Part shown: positions 17,899 through 26,563 of the stretch, piece after piece
Layout of the letters: each line of letters starts with the position of its first letter
How positions within the stretch are numbered: the first letter of the stretch is position 1
Origin: an uncultured Porphyromonas sp.
GTDB taxonomy: Bacteria; Bacteroidota; Bacteroidia; Bacteroidales; Porphyromonadaceae
Direction of reading: 5' to 3'
DNA length: 64,000 bases
Assembly: GCF_938023125.1 (NCBI RefSeq)
Contig: NZ_CALHDW010000017.1
Span: 291,356-355,355 of the forward strand
Made by a program: the position numbers and the translations under genes
The notes under the pieces: generated by a model
What the model saw: the letters and a program-made list of their open reading frames with translations, nothing else
What the model was told of the DNA's origin: nothing
The model's database searches: none

Positions 17899-18252
17899 TT
17901 AGTACATTGGATAGCCGGAAAGCGCAGAACGAAGTCTATTGAAGTTGTATTCTTTCGTTTTCTGCTGAATATTCACAGCGTCTATAATCCAAAGAATACC
18001 ACACACTCCCCCTGTAAAGAGTTTGAGTAGCCCCATACCAACATCTCCTAACATGAAGCGGTCGATCCCATAGGCCCCCAACAATATAGAGATAACCAGG
18101 AGGGTCGTAGGATCTTTGAACTCAATAGCGAAAATACTTTGAGCCATGCTCTCATCGGCATTCTGCAAGAGAAGTTTGATCTCGGGCATCATGCTCATAT
18201 CAAAATACTTCGAATTAATAAGGAGGAAGTTGTTAATAGTTTGCTCTGTCAT
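17899..18252 (-). CDS. TM2 domain-containing membrane protein
   Basis: A 117-residue protein. The N-terminal half (1-50) is acidic and soluble. Residues about 50-95 carry the TM2 module: two hydrophobic helices around LLVISILLGAYGIDRFMLGD and LLKLFTGGVCGILWIIDAV. The IDRF and D-V-G-x-G-L-L-K-L-F-T-G-G-x-x-G-I-W motif is diagnostic of the domain. The function of bacterial TM2 proteins is unknown. It is a single-gene unit with its own terminator, convergent with cbiB, and has a candidate -7 box about 83 bp upstream. Confidence 0.78.
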   Translation of the reverse strand: MTEQTINNFLLINSKYFDMSMMPEIKLLLQNADESMAQSIFAIEFKDPTTLLVISILLGAYGIDRFMLGDVGMGLLKLFTGGVCGILWIIDAVNIQQKTKEYNFNRLRSALSGYPMY

Positions 18253-18334
18253 AGTTTTTATTTGTTTTTACCCAACCTTAAACACCCTCTTGACCTCTCT
18301 ATTCCTCGACGGAGAGAACAGGCATTTCTTGGTA

Positions 18335-18342
18335 CAAATGTA
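18335..18342 (-). promoter_or_regulatory. Candidate -7 box for the TM2 gene
   Basis: TACATTTG on the minus strand fits TAnnTTTG, about 83 bp before the start codon. No TTG is found at the usual -33 distance. Confidence 0.4.
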
Positions 18343-18425
18343 CTACATCTTCAAAAATATTTAGGGTGAATGGACAAAAAAAGTCCCCGAACCGAATAGG
18401 TATCGAGGACTATCTTTAAGAAATG

Positions 18426-18499
18426 CGCTCCCTCTTGGGCTTGAACCAAGGACCCCCTGATTAACAGTCAGATGCTCTAACCAACTGAGCTAAGGAAGC
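18426..18499 (-). tRNA. tRNA-Asn (anticodon GTT)
   Basis: A 74-nt cloverleaf on the minus strand. The acceptor stem is GCTTCCT with AGGGAGC, the D-arm contains AGCTCAGTTGGTTAGAGC, the anticodon loop CTGTTAA gives GTT, and the T-arm contains GGTTCAAGCC. The discriminator base is G and CCA is not encoded. A well-formed promoter lies just upstream. Confidence 0.93.
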
Positions 18500-18514
18500 T
18501 CTCTTTTCCGACTG

Positions 18515-18544
18515 CAAAGGTAGTATAAAATCCCAAACTAACAA
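18515..18544 (-). promoter_or_regulatory. Promoter of tRNA-Asn
   Basis: On the minus strand TTG (18542-18544), a 19-bp spacer and TACCTTTG (18515-18522) match the Bacteroidetes TTTG-N19-21-TAnnTTTG consensus, 16 bp before the tRNA 5' end. Confidence 0.75.
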
Positions 18545-18658
18545 CACTTTGCCCTAAATAATTTACCTACATCTTGCGAAGAGGGTAATCTAGATTTGCT
18601 ATCAAACTGAGAAAGAAGAGTTTAATCAAAGCTAAAGAGAAAAAGGGAAGTAGGCTTT

Positions 18659-20200
18659 TCACACCGCTCCCCACGAGGCACGATCTAGATTGCGATAGAG
18701 GATTGCCTCTCGGATATGCTCCGCAGCAATGGTTTCACTTCCTGCCAAGTCCGCAATAGTACGCGCCACCTTAAGAATACGATCATAGGCACGTGCCGAG
18801 AGTCCAAAACGCTCCATTGCCTTTTTAAGAAGCTGCATTCCCTCCTCGTCGGGGCGAGCAAAACGCTGCGTCAAGGGGGCGGTCATCTGAGCATTGCAGT
18901 GCACATGGGGGAAGTCGGCAAAGCGAGCCGTCTGTCTCGCACGCGCAGCTATTACACGCGAACGGATAAGAGAAGAGGGCTCTGCCGGGGTGGATTTGGA
19001 AATTTCTTCAAAAGGAACAGGGGCAATTTCTATCTGAATGTCAATACGATCCATCAGGGGACCCGATACCTTCGACAAGTATTTTTGCACCGAACCCGGA
19101 GGACAAACACACTCTCTTGTAGGATGATTATAGTAGCCACAAGGGCAGGGATTCATTGCTGCAACCAGCATAAAAGAGGCGGGATAATCCACCGTGGCCT
19201 TAGCTCTGGAGACCGTGATAGTTCGCTCCTCCATGGGCTGCCTCATGAGCTCTAAAACACTCCGATTAAACTCGGCCAGCTCATCTAGAAATAAAACACC
19301 ATTATGCGCCAAACTAATCTCTCCGGGGCGAGGCGAAGTGCCGCCGCCCACAAGAGCAGGCATCGAGATACTGTGGTGTGGGGCTCGGAAAGGGCGAGCC
19401 GTCATAAGGGTTGTATTGTGAGCCAACTTGCCTGCCACCGAATAAATCTTGGTGGTCTCGAGCGACTCTCCCAACGTGAATGGGGGCAAAATGCCGGGCA
19501 CTCGCTTTGCCATCATGGACTTCCCCGAGCCGGGCGCCCCCACCATCAGGATATTATGCCCGCCGGCAGCCGCCACCTCCATGGCTCGTTTTACGTTCTC
19601 TTGCCCTTTTACATCGGCAAAGTCGTGTACATAATACTCTCGATGCGCCTCAAACTCTGCCCTTGTATCCACCTGTACAAGATCCAATTCGCCCGTCCCC
19701 TCGAGGAAGTGTACCACATCTATAAGGGTATCAGCGGCAAAGACTTTCAGATTATTCACCACGGCTGCTTCGCGTGCATTCTCCCGCGGCACAATAAGAC
19801 CTTCGAAGCCCAATTCCCGTGCTTTTATGGCAATGGGTAGGGCACCCTTTACCGGACGAATGGCACCATCAAGAGACAACTCACCCACCATCACGTAGCG
19901 ATCGAGGCAAGTACTCGAGAAATATTGGCACGCCCCTATCAAACCTATCGCAATGGGGAGGTCATAGGCAGTGCCCTCTTTTTTGAGATCTCCGGGACTT
20001 AAATTGATTACACTTCGGAAGCCATGCAGTCGGTAGCCCGAGTACTCGGCAGCCGTCTCAATGCGTTGGTAACTCTCCTTTACGGAGGTATCGGGCAGTC
20101 CTACAAGGGTAACAGCTGCCCCCGGCTCTACATTCACCTCCACCGTTACGAGGTGAGCATCTACACTAACAAGGGCTGCGGTATAGGTTTTGACAAGCAT
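18659..20200 (-). CDS. comM: YifB/ComM family Mg-chelatase-like AAA+ ATPase
   Basis: A 513-residue protein with the three-part architecture of the family: an N-terminal ChlI-like domain (1-125, including the INLSPGDLKKEG block), a central AAA+ domain with Walker A GAPGSGKS at 221-228 and the FRAPHHSIS insert, and a C-terminal Mg-chelatase helical domain. A cysteine cluster (CPCGYYNHPTRECVC) sits near residues 345-360. In naturally competent bacteria ComM is a hexameric helicase that promotes branch migration during transformation. Whether that role holds here is an inference. It starts 14 bp after the lipoprotein gene upstream and appears to share its transcript. Confidence 0.85.
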   Translation of the reverse strand: MLVKTYTAALVSVDAHLVTVEVNVEPGAAVTLVGLPDTSVKESYQRIETAAEYSGYRLHGFRSVINLSPGDLKKEGTAYDLPIAIGLIGACQYFSSTCLDRYVMVGELSLDGAIRPVKGALPIAIKARELGFEGLIVPRENAREAAVVNNLKVFAADTLIDVVHFLEGTGELDLVQVDTRAEFEAHREYYVHDFADVKGQENVKRAMEVAAAGGHNILMVGAPGSGKSMMAKRVPGILPPFTLGESLETTKIYSVAGKLAHNTTLMTARPFRAPHHSISMPALVGGGTSPRPGEISLAHNGVLFLDELAEFNRSVLELMRQPMEERTITVSRAKATVDYPASFMLVAAMNPCPCGYYNHPTRECVCPPGSVQKYLSKVSGPLMDRIDIQIEIAPVPFEEISKSTPAEPSSLIRSRVIAARARQTARFADFPHVHCNAQMTAPLTQRFARPDEEGMQLLKKAMERFGLSARAYDRILKVARTIADLAGSETIAAEHIREAILYRNLDRASWGAV

Positions 20201-20214
20201 GGCAATCTCTTATC

Positions 20215-21300
20215 TCAAGGCAAAGAACTCAGAGTTTTCAGCAAAACAGAAAAATCCTCTCCCCAAGCCACGACTATATCACGCTCATCCACCACCAGAT
20301 AGTAGGGGAAGGCGGTAATCCCCATTTGATCCGAAAAATAGAGAATACTACCTGCCGAGGATTTAATCGCATAGTAATTGGGTAAAGCGCCCTGCCCCGA
20401 AGCGAGGGAAGCGCCTTGCGCCTTGGGAGCGAGGCTATAGCTCAGGAAAATAAATCGATTCGCCTTTTTCTTCTGTACCTCTCTGATCTCTTTTGCATAG
20501 GGCGATGGGCCTGCCGTTGACAAGAGCTCCACAACGGCGTAGCGGAATGCCGAGTCCGGTCGGGAGGTGAAGCGGCTCCGGAGAGAGTCCGGCATGGGCA
20601 AAAGAGACCAATCAATCCACCTTCCTTTCTCTCCTATGGCAGACCATCGATTTTTTTCGTGATGGAAGTAACGGAACTGTTCAGGTAGCGACTCCGTGGG
20701 ATATTGCTGCTGAAAAAAGAGCATTCCTTCTCGCCCGGGGAGGAACTCCATCATGAGAAGATCGGCTCCAGGTTTCTCTTTGTTATCCACAATATACTCC
20801 GCAAGACGATGACGCACAAGAGACCAAAGGCTGTCTGCCTCCGGCATATTCCCTTGGGCCAAAGCCTCGTCGTAACGGCGGAGCAACTTGCGCTCTCCAT
20901 GAATAAACTTGCTGCGAACATCGGCTTCGGGATAGCCCGAGACTCTCAAAAGATGGGGATGCTCCCAGTCTATGTCTACCGTCACTTTCGTTGCTCTAGG
21001 CATCTCAAAAGCCAACTCCCGAGAGGGATTTTCGGAACGAATTGTGAGGTGAGAATAGGTGGTGTCCACGTATATATCCAGCACTTGCTTCCCCTTTCTT
21101 TCGGTTATCTCTACCGTATCGACCACACTCTCCCCTAGGGTATCGTTGTGAATTAGATAGAGACGAGGAGAAAGGGAATCCGTAGCTGCGCCCTCCCAGC
21201 GCAGTACAAGGCGGCAATGATCGTCGGGGATCTTGTTACAAGCCACAGTACCCAATGCAAAAAGCACAAGGCCTAAGAATGCGAGATATCGCCTAAACAT
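20215..21300 (-). CDS. Lipoprotein with degenerate thioredoxin-like fold
   Basis: A 361-residue lipoprotein with a signal sequence ending at Cys21 (GTVAC). Residues about 30-140 look like the beta-sandwich region (DUF4369-like) that precedes thioredoxin domains in many Bacteroidetes proteins. The C-terminal half contains SAGSILYFSDQMGITAFPYYLVVDERDIVVAWG, which resembles the cis-Pro and final strands of TlpA/ResA-type thioredoxins. I see no CxxC motif, so redox activity is unlikely in the usual form. The family assignment is by pattern only. It lies upstream of comM in the same direction. Confidence 0.6.
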   Translation of the reverse strand: MFRRYLAFLGLVLFALGTVACNKIPDDHCRLVLRWEGAATDSLSPRLYLIHNDTLGESVVDTVEITERKGKQVLDIYVDTTYSHLTIRSENPSRELAFEMPRATKVTVDIDWEHPHLLRVSGYPEADVRSKFIHGERKLLRRYDEALAQGNMPEADSLWSLVRHRLAEYIVDNKEKPGADLLMMEFLPGREGMLFFQQQYPTESLPEQFRYFHHEKNRWSAIGEKGRWIDWSLLPMPDSLRSRFTSRPDSAFRYAVVELLSTAGPSPYAKEIREVQKKKANRFIFLSYSLAPKAQGASLASGQGALPNYYAIKSSAGSILYFSDQMGITAFPYYLVVDERDIVVAWGEDFSVLLKTLSSLP

Positions 21301-21327
21301 ATATTCCTAATCTTTGATAAGACCACA

Positions 21328-21335
21328 CAAAAGTA
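21328..21335 (-). promoter_or_regulatory. Candidate -7 box for the lipoprotein-comM unit
   Basis: TACTTTTG on the minus strand fits TAnnTTTG, 27 bp before the ATG at 21300. No clear -33 element. Confidence 0.4.
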
Positions 21336-21406
21336 ACGATAAAAAAGGAGTCTTCGCCCCCCTCTTCTACAATATCGGAGAGGGAGAAAAGAGAAAATGA
21401 TAGTAG

Positions 21407-22000
21407 CTAAGGTAGAAGAGCCTCTACCAGGGCACGAACGGCCGGCAAGAGGGCTTGATCTGCACTATTATCGATCCGATAAACCGGACTTCCCTCGTGG
21501 GGCGAATTATTGCGCTGAGCATCGATGCGACGCATTGCCTCCTCTCGGGTGGATCCGTCACGTTGTATGATGCGCTGCAAACGCTCGTCTTCCGGAGCAT
21601 CAATCCATAGAATATCGGTACAAAACTTGTCGAATCCGCTCGGATAAAGGATGGCGCTCTCTAGGGCAACCAGCGGGCGCTCCTGCTCCTCTTTCCACTG
21701 ATCGAAACGCCTTAATACGGCAGGATGCACCATCTGCTCCACCTCTCGCCTTGCCTGAGGGTCCTCAAAAACAATCTGAGCTAAAGCGCGAGAAGCAAAT
21801 CGCCCCTCGGGATATAGACCTTCGCCAAAGCGCTCGATGAGCGCCCTTTTGAGTTGTTTATCGCTGTCGTACAGCGCCTTTGCCTCTCTGTCGCAATCGA
21901 AAACGGGTATTCCCAAGAGACACAAAAGGCGAGAGACAACACTCTTACCACTCCCAATACCTCCGCTAATCCCTAGGACTCTTGTAGCAAGTCGGTTCAC
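21407..22000 (-). CDS. coaE: Dephospho-CoA kinase
   Basis: A 197-residue P-loop kinase. GISGGIGSGKS covers residues 10-20, DCDREAKALYD follows (nucleoside and lid contacts), and there is a VALESAILYPSGFDKFCD-like block in the middle. It phosphorylates the 3'-hydroxyl of dephospho-CoA, the last step of coenzyme A synthesis. Its start overlaps the stop of ybbR by 4 bp. The yajC-ybbR-coaE order is a conserved Bacteroidetes arrangement. Confidence 0.92.
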   Translation of the reverse strand: MNRLATRVLGISGGIGSGKSVVSRLLCLLGIPVFDCDREAKALYDSDKQLKRALIERFGEGLYPEGRFASRALAQIVFEDPQARREVEQMVHPAVLRRFDQWKEEQERPLVALESAILYPSGFDKFCTDILWIDAPEDERLQRIIQRDGSTREEAMRRIDAQRNNSPHEGSPVYRIDNSADQALLPAVRALVEALLP

Positions 22001-23055
22001 TCGGCTACACCCTCCCTGATGAATTGAATGCGAGCCGGGGTAATGCTATAGTTGATGAGCCACTCCGGCGGAGTTACCAAATAGACCGTAAAGAGTTGCC
22101 CTTGGGTACTTCCGCTCCGAGAGGTAGTATCGGCACCACTGGGAGCAAAGATTTCCCGATAATCAATCATAAGGGTAAAATCTTCGGGCTGCACGGTATT
22201 ATACATCGACATGGGGATAGCCACCCGCAGTTGCGCACGAGAGGGAAGCAATGTGAGAGAGACGCCTTCGGGTTTATGCTCTACCCCGATAGGGACTTCC
22301 AAGACTTTCTCTGTAAACTTAACAAACTCGGCACGCACCTGCACCTGCGGAATGCTGAGGCGCACTCCTTCATGCTTCATGAGCGGCACCATCTTTGTCT
22401 GCACAAGAGACTCGCCCTCCTGATGCAAAAGCGTGCTATCCGTATAGACAGCCTTTATCTTGCGCAACTGATCTCTACTACCGTAGATGGTAATATGATC
22501 GGGTTCTATGGTAAGCTCTTTGAGAAGATGCCCATCATTAAACTCTACAGCCACACGGCTCTCTACCGGCACCACTTTCGACTCCAAACGAGAGAGTTTG
22601 AAGTCAATCTCACCGGGAGAGATCGAGACAATACGCGTGGAGCTCGACTCCAATCGAGCCTGCACACTCTGGTTTAGTAGTGCGGAGGATATGAGCAACC
22701 GCCTATCACTCCTAGCACGAGCCATATCCACATCCAGCCTTATGGGGCTATAGGTGCGGAAGGTATAATTAAAAAGAAGCGAAAAGCCAGTATCTTCGAT
22801 CTTTACCTTTAGCTCTTTGGGCAACTCTCCATCGGGTGCGAACTCTAGCAAGTCCGGGTACTCTACGGGTATAACAATAGAGGTTTGATAACGCTCTTGC
22901 AGACTCGTTACCAACCACCAAGCCAAAGAAAGAAGTAAGAAAATAAGGAAAGAAAAAAACTTACGCCCCCGTAGCGTTTGTGCGCTCAAAGGGGTAGAGC
23001 GAGGAACTTTTTCTCCTACCGAAAGTACACGTTTAGTAAAGAGCTTAAGATCCAT
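21997..23055 (-). CDS. ybbR: YbbR-like domain protein (CdaR-related)
   Basis: A 352-residue protein with a basic cytoplasmic N-terminus (1-32), one membrane segment at about 33-51 (FFSFLIFLLLSLAWWLVTS) and a periplasmic part built of YbbR-type beta repeats, for example the segments around residues 55-130 and 165-245. In Firmicutes the YbbR protein CdaR regulates the cyclic-di-AMP synthase. In Bacteroidetes the role is not established. It overlaps coaE by 4 bp, and a large inverted repeat separates it from yajC. Confidence 0.8.
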   Translation of the reverse strand: MDLKLFTKRVLSVGEKVPRSTPLSAQTLRGRKFFSFLIFLLLSLAWWLVTSLQERYQTSIVIPVEYPDLLEFAPDGELPKELKVKIEDTGFSLLFNYTFRTYSPIRLDVDMARARSDRRLLISSALLNQSVQARLESSSTRIVSISPGEIDFKLSRLESKVVPVESRVAVEFNDGHLLKELTIEPDHITIYGSRDQLRKIKAVYTDSTLLHQEGESLVQTKMVPLMKHEGVRLSIPQVQVRAEFVKFTEKVLEVPIGVEHKPEGVSLTLLPSRAQLRVAIPMSMYNTVQPEDFTLMIDYREIFAPSGADTTSRSGSTQGQLFTVYLVTPPEWLINYSITPARIQFIREGVAE

Positions 23056-23100
23056 GCAGCAAGCTTTTTCTTTGAAAAAAGGGGAGGATATCTTTTTCTT

Positions 23101-23176
23101 CTCTAGTGGAGAGAAACACTTGCAAGTACACGGTTTAAAAACTCCCGCGGCGCAAGTGTTTTACCCTCTTCTAGAG
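23101..23176 (-). promoter_or_regulatory. Long inverted repeat between yajC and ybbR
   Basis: Arms at 23101-23123 and 23152-23176 share CTCTAG, GAG and a perfect 10-bp core, AAACACTTGC with GCAAGTGTTT, around a 28-bp loop. There is no T-run directly after either arm. It could be an intercistronic RNA hairpin, a weak terminator or a protein-binding site. Confidence 0.6.
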
Positions 23177-23197
23177 AATACACCCCATATGGGGCTA

Positions 23198-23530
23198 TTA
23201 CTTCTGAGCTGAGACGTCTTCGCCGGCAGCGTAAACAGAAGATTTGTCTACACGGATCTGTACATCTTTGGCAATCTCTATCACGAACTCCTTGTCAAGT
23301 ACTTTAGAGATTTTGCCGTGTATTCCTCCGGCAGTAATCACCTTATCTCCCTCTGTCATTGCTTCGCGCTTGCGTTGCAATTCTTTTTGACGCTTAGACT
23401 GAGGGCGAATAAAGAAGAGCCAGAAAATTAGGATTAGTACCACCATCATAATGATAGTACCCCAGCTACCTCCCATTAGACCGCCCTTTGCAGCTTCGGG
23501 AGCAGCTGCTTGTAATAAGAATAGATTCAT
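23198..23530 (-). CDS. yajC: Preprotein translocase accessory subunit YajC
   Basis: A 110-residue protein with one transmembrane helix at about residues 23-42 (WGTIIMMVVLILIFWLFFI), the RPQSKRQKE motif right after it and the conserved GDKVITAGGIHGKI block. It associates with SecDF and SecYEG in the inner membrane. TAAGTTTG at 23573-23580 on the minus strand is a candidate -7 box. In many Bacteroidetes nusB precedes yajC, but here the neighbour is bioB. Confidence 0.9.
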   Translation of the reverse strand: MNLFLLQAAAPEAAKGGLMGGSWGTIIMMVVLILIFWLFFIRPQSKRQKELQRKREAMTEGDKVITAGGIHGKISKVLDKEFVIEIAKDVQIRVDKSSVYAAGEDVSAQK

Positions 23531-23672
23531 CGTTGTTTTATTAGTCGTTTATCTCTTGCAATTTCTGTCTACAAACTTACAAATAAATCGGCAGAGAGCA
23601 GTATCAAATCCACTAGGGGTCTATCTGGGCTCCTCTATTGTATAATCGGGAGAGCCTCTATAGGGCGCCCTA

Positions 23673-24638
23673 CTATCGCTCCCAATCGGTAGGCAGATCG
23701 GTCGTGTAGCCCATCTCTCGGATCAGATCCATATCCTCCTCGGCACGTGCCCCCACCGTAGTGAGCAGATCCCCCGTTATGGCTGCATTGATGCCAATAT
23801 ACATTGCTTTGCGCACTACCGGCAGAGGAAGCTGTATGCGCCCTCCACTAAATCGCAGGTAGGCCTTGGGGTTTATAAGACGGAAGAGGGCTACCGTAGT
23901 GAGATACTCCTCCTCGCTAAGGGGGGCTTGGCGATCAAGAGGGGTACCGGGGATGGGTTGCAATAGGTTTATAGGGATGGATTGCACCTCCAAGTCACGG
24001 AGAAAGAGCGCAAAGTCTATACGATCTTCTAAGGACTCTCCCATGCCAATAATTCCCCCCGAGCAGATGCGCATACCCACCTTGCGTGCGGCACGGATGG
24101 TCGCAATTTTATCCGCTTGAGTATGGGTTGTGCAGAGCGTGGAGAAAAAGTTGGGGGCCGTCTCCATATTGCAATGGTAGGTAGAGACGCCGGCATCGTA
24201 GAGTATCTGTAGCCGTTCCTCGTCGAGCAAGCCAAGCGAGGCACAGCAATCTATATCGGTCTCCGAGCGGATCTCCCGATATATCTCCGCCAGTTGGCGC
24301 GTCTCACTTAGGGAGACAGAGCGCCCTCCCGCCACGAGCGAGAATCGGCGAATTCCTTGCCGGCGGTTGTAGCTGGCTTGGCGAGTACATTCGTACGGCG
24401 AGAGCAAAGGGTAAACCCCGGCCCCCGTGGTATAATGGCGACTTTGGGCACACCACTTGCAGTCTTCGGGGCAATTCCCGCTCTTTACGTTGATAATGGA
24501 GCAGGTATCGAAGGCAGGACCGAGGGCCACCGTGGTGCGGTGCGCCAATTCGTACAGCGCCTCCCGATCGATCTCTAAGGCAAGATAGAGAGCCTCCTCC
24601 CGACTGAGAGGACGATTCGGATCGTATGAAAAGTCCAA
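23673..24638 (-). CDS. bioB: Biotin synthase
   Basis: A 321-residue radical SAM enzyme. The three cysteines of the 4Fe-4S cluster are Cys56, Cys60 and Cys63 (NCPEDCKWC). KSGNCPEDC, the NMETAPNFF block, GIIGMGES and the late IPINLLQPIPGTPL segment are all typical of BioB and separate it from HydE or PylB. It inserts sulfur into dethiobiotin. No other biotin genes are adjacent, so it appears to be a stand-alone copy, possibly salvaging dethiobiotin or served by distant bioA/D/F genes. Confidence 0.92.
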   Translation of the reverse strand: MDFSYDPNRPLSREEALYLALEIDREALYELAHRTTVALGPAFDTCSIINVKSGNCPEDCKWCAQSRHYTTGAGVYPLLSPYECTRQASYNRRQGIRRFSLVAGGRSVSLSETRQLAEIYREIRSETDIDCCASLGLLDEERLQILYDAGVSTYHCNMETAPNFFSTLCTTHTQADKIATIRAARKVGMRICSGGIIGMGESLEDRIDFALFLRDLEVQSIPINLLQPIPGTPLDRQAPLSEEEYLTTVALFRLINPKAYLRFSGGRIQLPLPVVRKAMYIGINAAITGDLLTTVGARAEEDMDLIREMGYTTDLPTDWER

Positions 24639-24663
24639 AACTAAAAGTCAGCAACGCCCTGCA

Positions 24664-24690
24664 AAGAGACGCACCGAAAGGAGGTCTCTT
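24664..24690 (-). terminator. Short hairpin between the DJ-1 gene and bioB
   Basis: AAGAGAC at 24664-24670 pairs with GTCTCTT at 24684-24690 (7 bp, 13-nt loop). There is no strong T-run, so it is only a weak terminator or processing hairpin. Confidence 0.4.
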
Positions 24691-24700
24691 CGTGGCAAAA

Positions 24701-25255
24701 TCAGTTATATAGGATGCCTTCGGCTACTTCTTTGGCAGCGGCAGCCCCGGCAAGCTTCTCTACAATGGCAAGCCCAAAGGGGATAGAGGCTGCGGGGCCT
24801 TTACCTGTGATGATATTTCCATCCACCTCTACCAACTCCGTAGACACGGTAGCGCCCTTCATTTTGGGCTCACAACCGGGGTAGCAAGTGGCTTTTTTCC
24901 CTTGCAATAAGCCCTCTTCTCCCAAAATAAAGGCAGGAGAGGCACAAATAGCAGCCACCACCTTAGAAGCCTCTAATTGACGGCGAATCATAGAGAGCAA
25001 AGCAGGCGTATCATGCAGATTTTGCGCTCCGGGTAGACCGCCCGGCAATACAATGGCAAGGGGAGACTGCCCCTCTACATCGGCAAGAACTCGGTCTGCC
25101 GTATAGGGCACTCCATGCGCCCCTGTCACAAGGCGTTCTGCCGTTATAGAGACGGTCTCCACGTTAAGACCGGCACGACGCAATAAATCGATAGGGGTCA
25201 CTGCCTCTATTTCTTCAAAACCTTCTGCAAGGAAGACATAAACTTTTTGTTCCAT
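24701..25255 (-). CDS. DJ-1/PfpI family protein (YajL/ThiJ type)
   Basis: A 184-residue protein. The start at 25255 (MEQKVYVFLAEG) is chosen because family members begin with this strand. A longer frame would add 30 residues that overlap the 3' end of the TonB gene. The nucleophile-elbow cysteine is Cys104 in AAICASPAFI, and the acidic partner lies in EGFEEIE (residues 11-17). The LPGGLPGAQNL and TCYPGCE blocks match the YajL/DJ-1 subfamily, linked to protection against reactive carbonyls or oxidative stress. The exact activity is debated for the family. Confidence 0.85.
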   Translation of the reverse strand: MEQKVYVFLAEGFEEIEAVTPIDLLRRAGLNVETVSITAERLVTGAHGVPYTADRVLADVEGQSPLAIVLPGGLPGAQNLHDTPALLSMIRRQLEASKVVAAICASPAFILGEEGLLQGKKATCYPGCEPKMKGATVSTELVEVDGNIITGKGPAASIPFGLAIVEKLAGAAAAKEVAEGILYN

Positions 25256-25283
25256 ACGATGATAGCTATTTAGGTCTGAAAAT

Positions 25284-26096
25284 CTATTGAATATCGAAGT
25301 GATAGGTGATCGTACCCTCCTGATCGGCGGCTCCGGGCTGTGCATTAAAGCGGGTAGCCAGGGCAGCTCGGATGGCGGCTTGCACCGTGCGACTATCCGT
25401 CACATTGGTACCTCTCAGTCGCTGAGTAGCCTCTATCACCTTACCATCTGCATTCACCACGATGCGTACAACCACGGTTCCACGTGTGGGCGAGAAGCCC
25501 GTAGGTCGAGCAGGATGCCCTCCATTGCCCACCACATTACGGCCGGCAAGAGATGCGCCTCCCCCTACACTACTACCCGTGGCAGAGCCTTCGCCTTGCC
25601 CTTGAGCCCCTCCGGTACCGGTAGACTCTTTGCCTTGGGTACCCTGAGAAGCACTTTTGCCAAATGCATTAGAAACCTTGTTGCTAATGGCACGCTGCCT
25701 CTCTCTCTCTGCCTCTTGCGCGCGACGAGCCTCCTCTTGGGCGCGTCGCTCTGCCGCAAGAGCTGCGTCATTGGTCTTGGGCGTGGGCTTGGTCTTTGGA
25801 GCAGCCACGGCGGGTTGGTCGGGAGTCTTTTGCGTGATAAGAGGCTCCTTATGCCGCATGGGGGTTGCGGGTGGTGTCGTAGGCATCGAAGGCGTATAGC
25901 TAGAGGGAGCAGGGGCAGCCTCACTGCCGGCGCCTCCCCGTGCCAACTCTTCGCCCAATACACCTACGGGGACTAACGTAATCTCCTTAGGATGCGAGCG
26001 AGCCATAGTGGTGAGTTGCAGCAAAAAGAGAAGTGCTACAATAAGCCCATGAAAGGCAATGGTGATCCCAAGAGCGATAAGTCTGTCTCGTGTCAT
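25284..26096 (-). CDS. tonB: TonB-like energy transducer
   Basis: A 270-residue protein with an N-terminal membrane anchor (residues 8-28), a long linker with Pro-rich (60-110), charged coiled-coil-like (115-145, Arg/Glu/Ala) and Gly/Ser-rich (150-190) sections, and a C-terminal domain (about 200-270) with the TonB-type strand VVVRIVVNADGKVIEA. The charged linker is more like TolA than classic TonB, but the ExbB-ExbD neighbours support either. It should transmit inner-membrane energy to outer-membrane receptors or envelope complexes. It starts 11 bp after exbD. Confidence 0.82.
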   Translation of the reverse strand: MTRDRLIALGITIAFHGLIVALLFLLQLTTMARSHPKEITLVPVGVLGEELARGGAGSEAAPAPSSYTPSMPTTPPATPMRHKEPLITQKTPDQPAVAAPKTKPTPKTNDAALAAERRAQEEARRAQEAERERQRAISNKVSNAFGKSASQGTQGKESTGTGGAQGQGEGSATGSSVGGGASLAGRNVVGNGGHPARPTGFSPTRGTVVVRIVVNADGKVIEATQRLRGTNVTDSRTVQAAIRAALATRFNAQPGAADQEGTITYHFDIQ

Positions 26097-26107
26097 TGCT
26101 TAGCCCT

Positions 26108-26545
26108 TTATTCTAGGGTGTTTTGGGGTGCGGAGGGCAACGCCTTGGTGGCAAGTACCAGCCTGATATCTAGCTGAGCCGTTGCGTTGAGCACCTTTAT
26201 AATCTCTCGGTAGGGCACCTCTTCGTCGGCATAGAGTGCCACGTACATATCGGGGTCTACCTCGTGAGCCACAGCGAGTTGCTCTAGCAGCTGAGTCTCA
26301 TCTACAAGGAAGGGCTCTTCTCCCTCTAGGGCAAAATAGCAACTTCCTTCGGCTGTAATCGTAACTCTCGCCATAGGCATATCGCTCGGAGCGGTAGACT
26401 GCGAAGAGGGAAGATTAACCTTGATGGCATTGGGCACCACTAGAGTACTCACGACCATAAAGAAGATCAAGAGAAGGAAAATAACATCGGTCATCGAAGC
26501 CATGCTAAAAGCCTCGGAAACCTTAAGTTTTCGCTTGAGTGCCAT
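26108..26545 (-). CDS. exbD: ExbD/TolR family biopolymer transport protein
   Basis: A 145-residue inner-membrane protein. The cytoplasmic N-terminus KRKLKVSEAFSMASMTD leads into the single helix at about 20-40, which contains the conserved Asp20 of the ion channel (TDVIFLLLIFFMV). A small periplasmic domain follows, ending in DIRLVLATK. It works with ExbB to harness the proton gradient. It lies between exbB (18 bp) and the TonB gene (11 bp). Confidence 0.9.
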   Translation of the reverse strand: MALKRKLKVSEAFSMASMTDVIFLLLIFFMVVSTLVVPNAIKVNLPSSQSTAPSDMPMARVTITAEGSCYFALEGEEPFLVDETQLLEQLAVAHEVDPDMYVALYADEEVPYREIIKVLNATAQLDIRLVLATKALPSAPQNTLE

Positions 26546-26563
26546 GGCTACTTTCCCCTCTGA

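Noticed and set aside
25256..25345. A longer N-terminus for the DJ-1 family protein
   Set aside because: The extra 30 residues overlap the TonB gene and do not fit the family, which begins at the KVYVFLAEG strand.
25287..25976. A 229-codon plus-strand frame opposite the TonB gene
   Set aside because: The minus-strand frame has a membrane anchor, a typical linker and a TonB-type end, next to exbD and exbB. The plus frame is a shadow of its Ala/Gly/Ser-rich linker.
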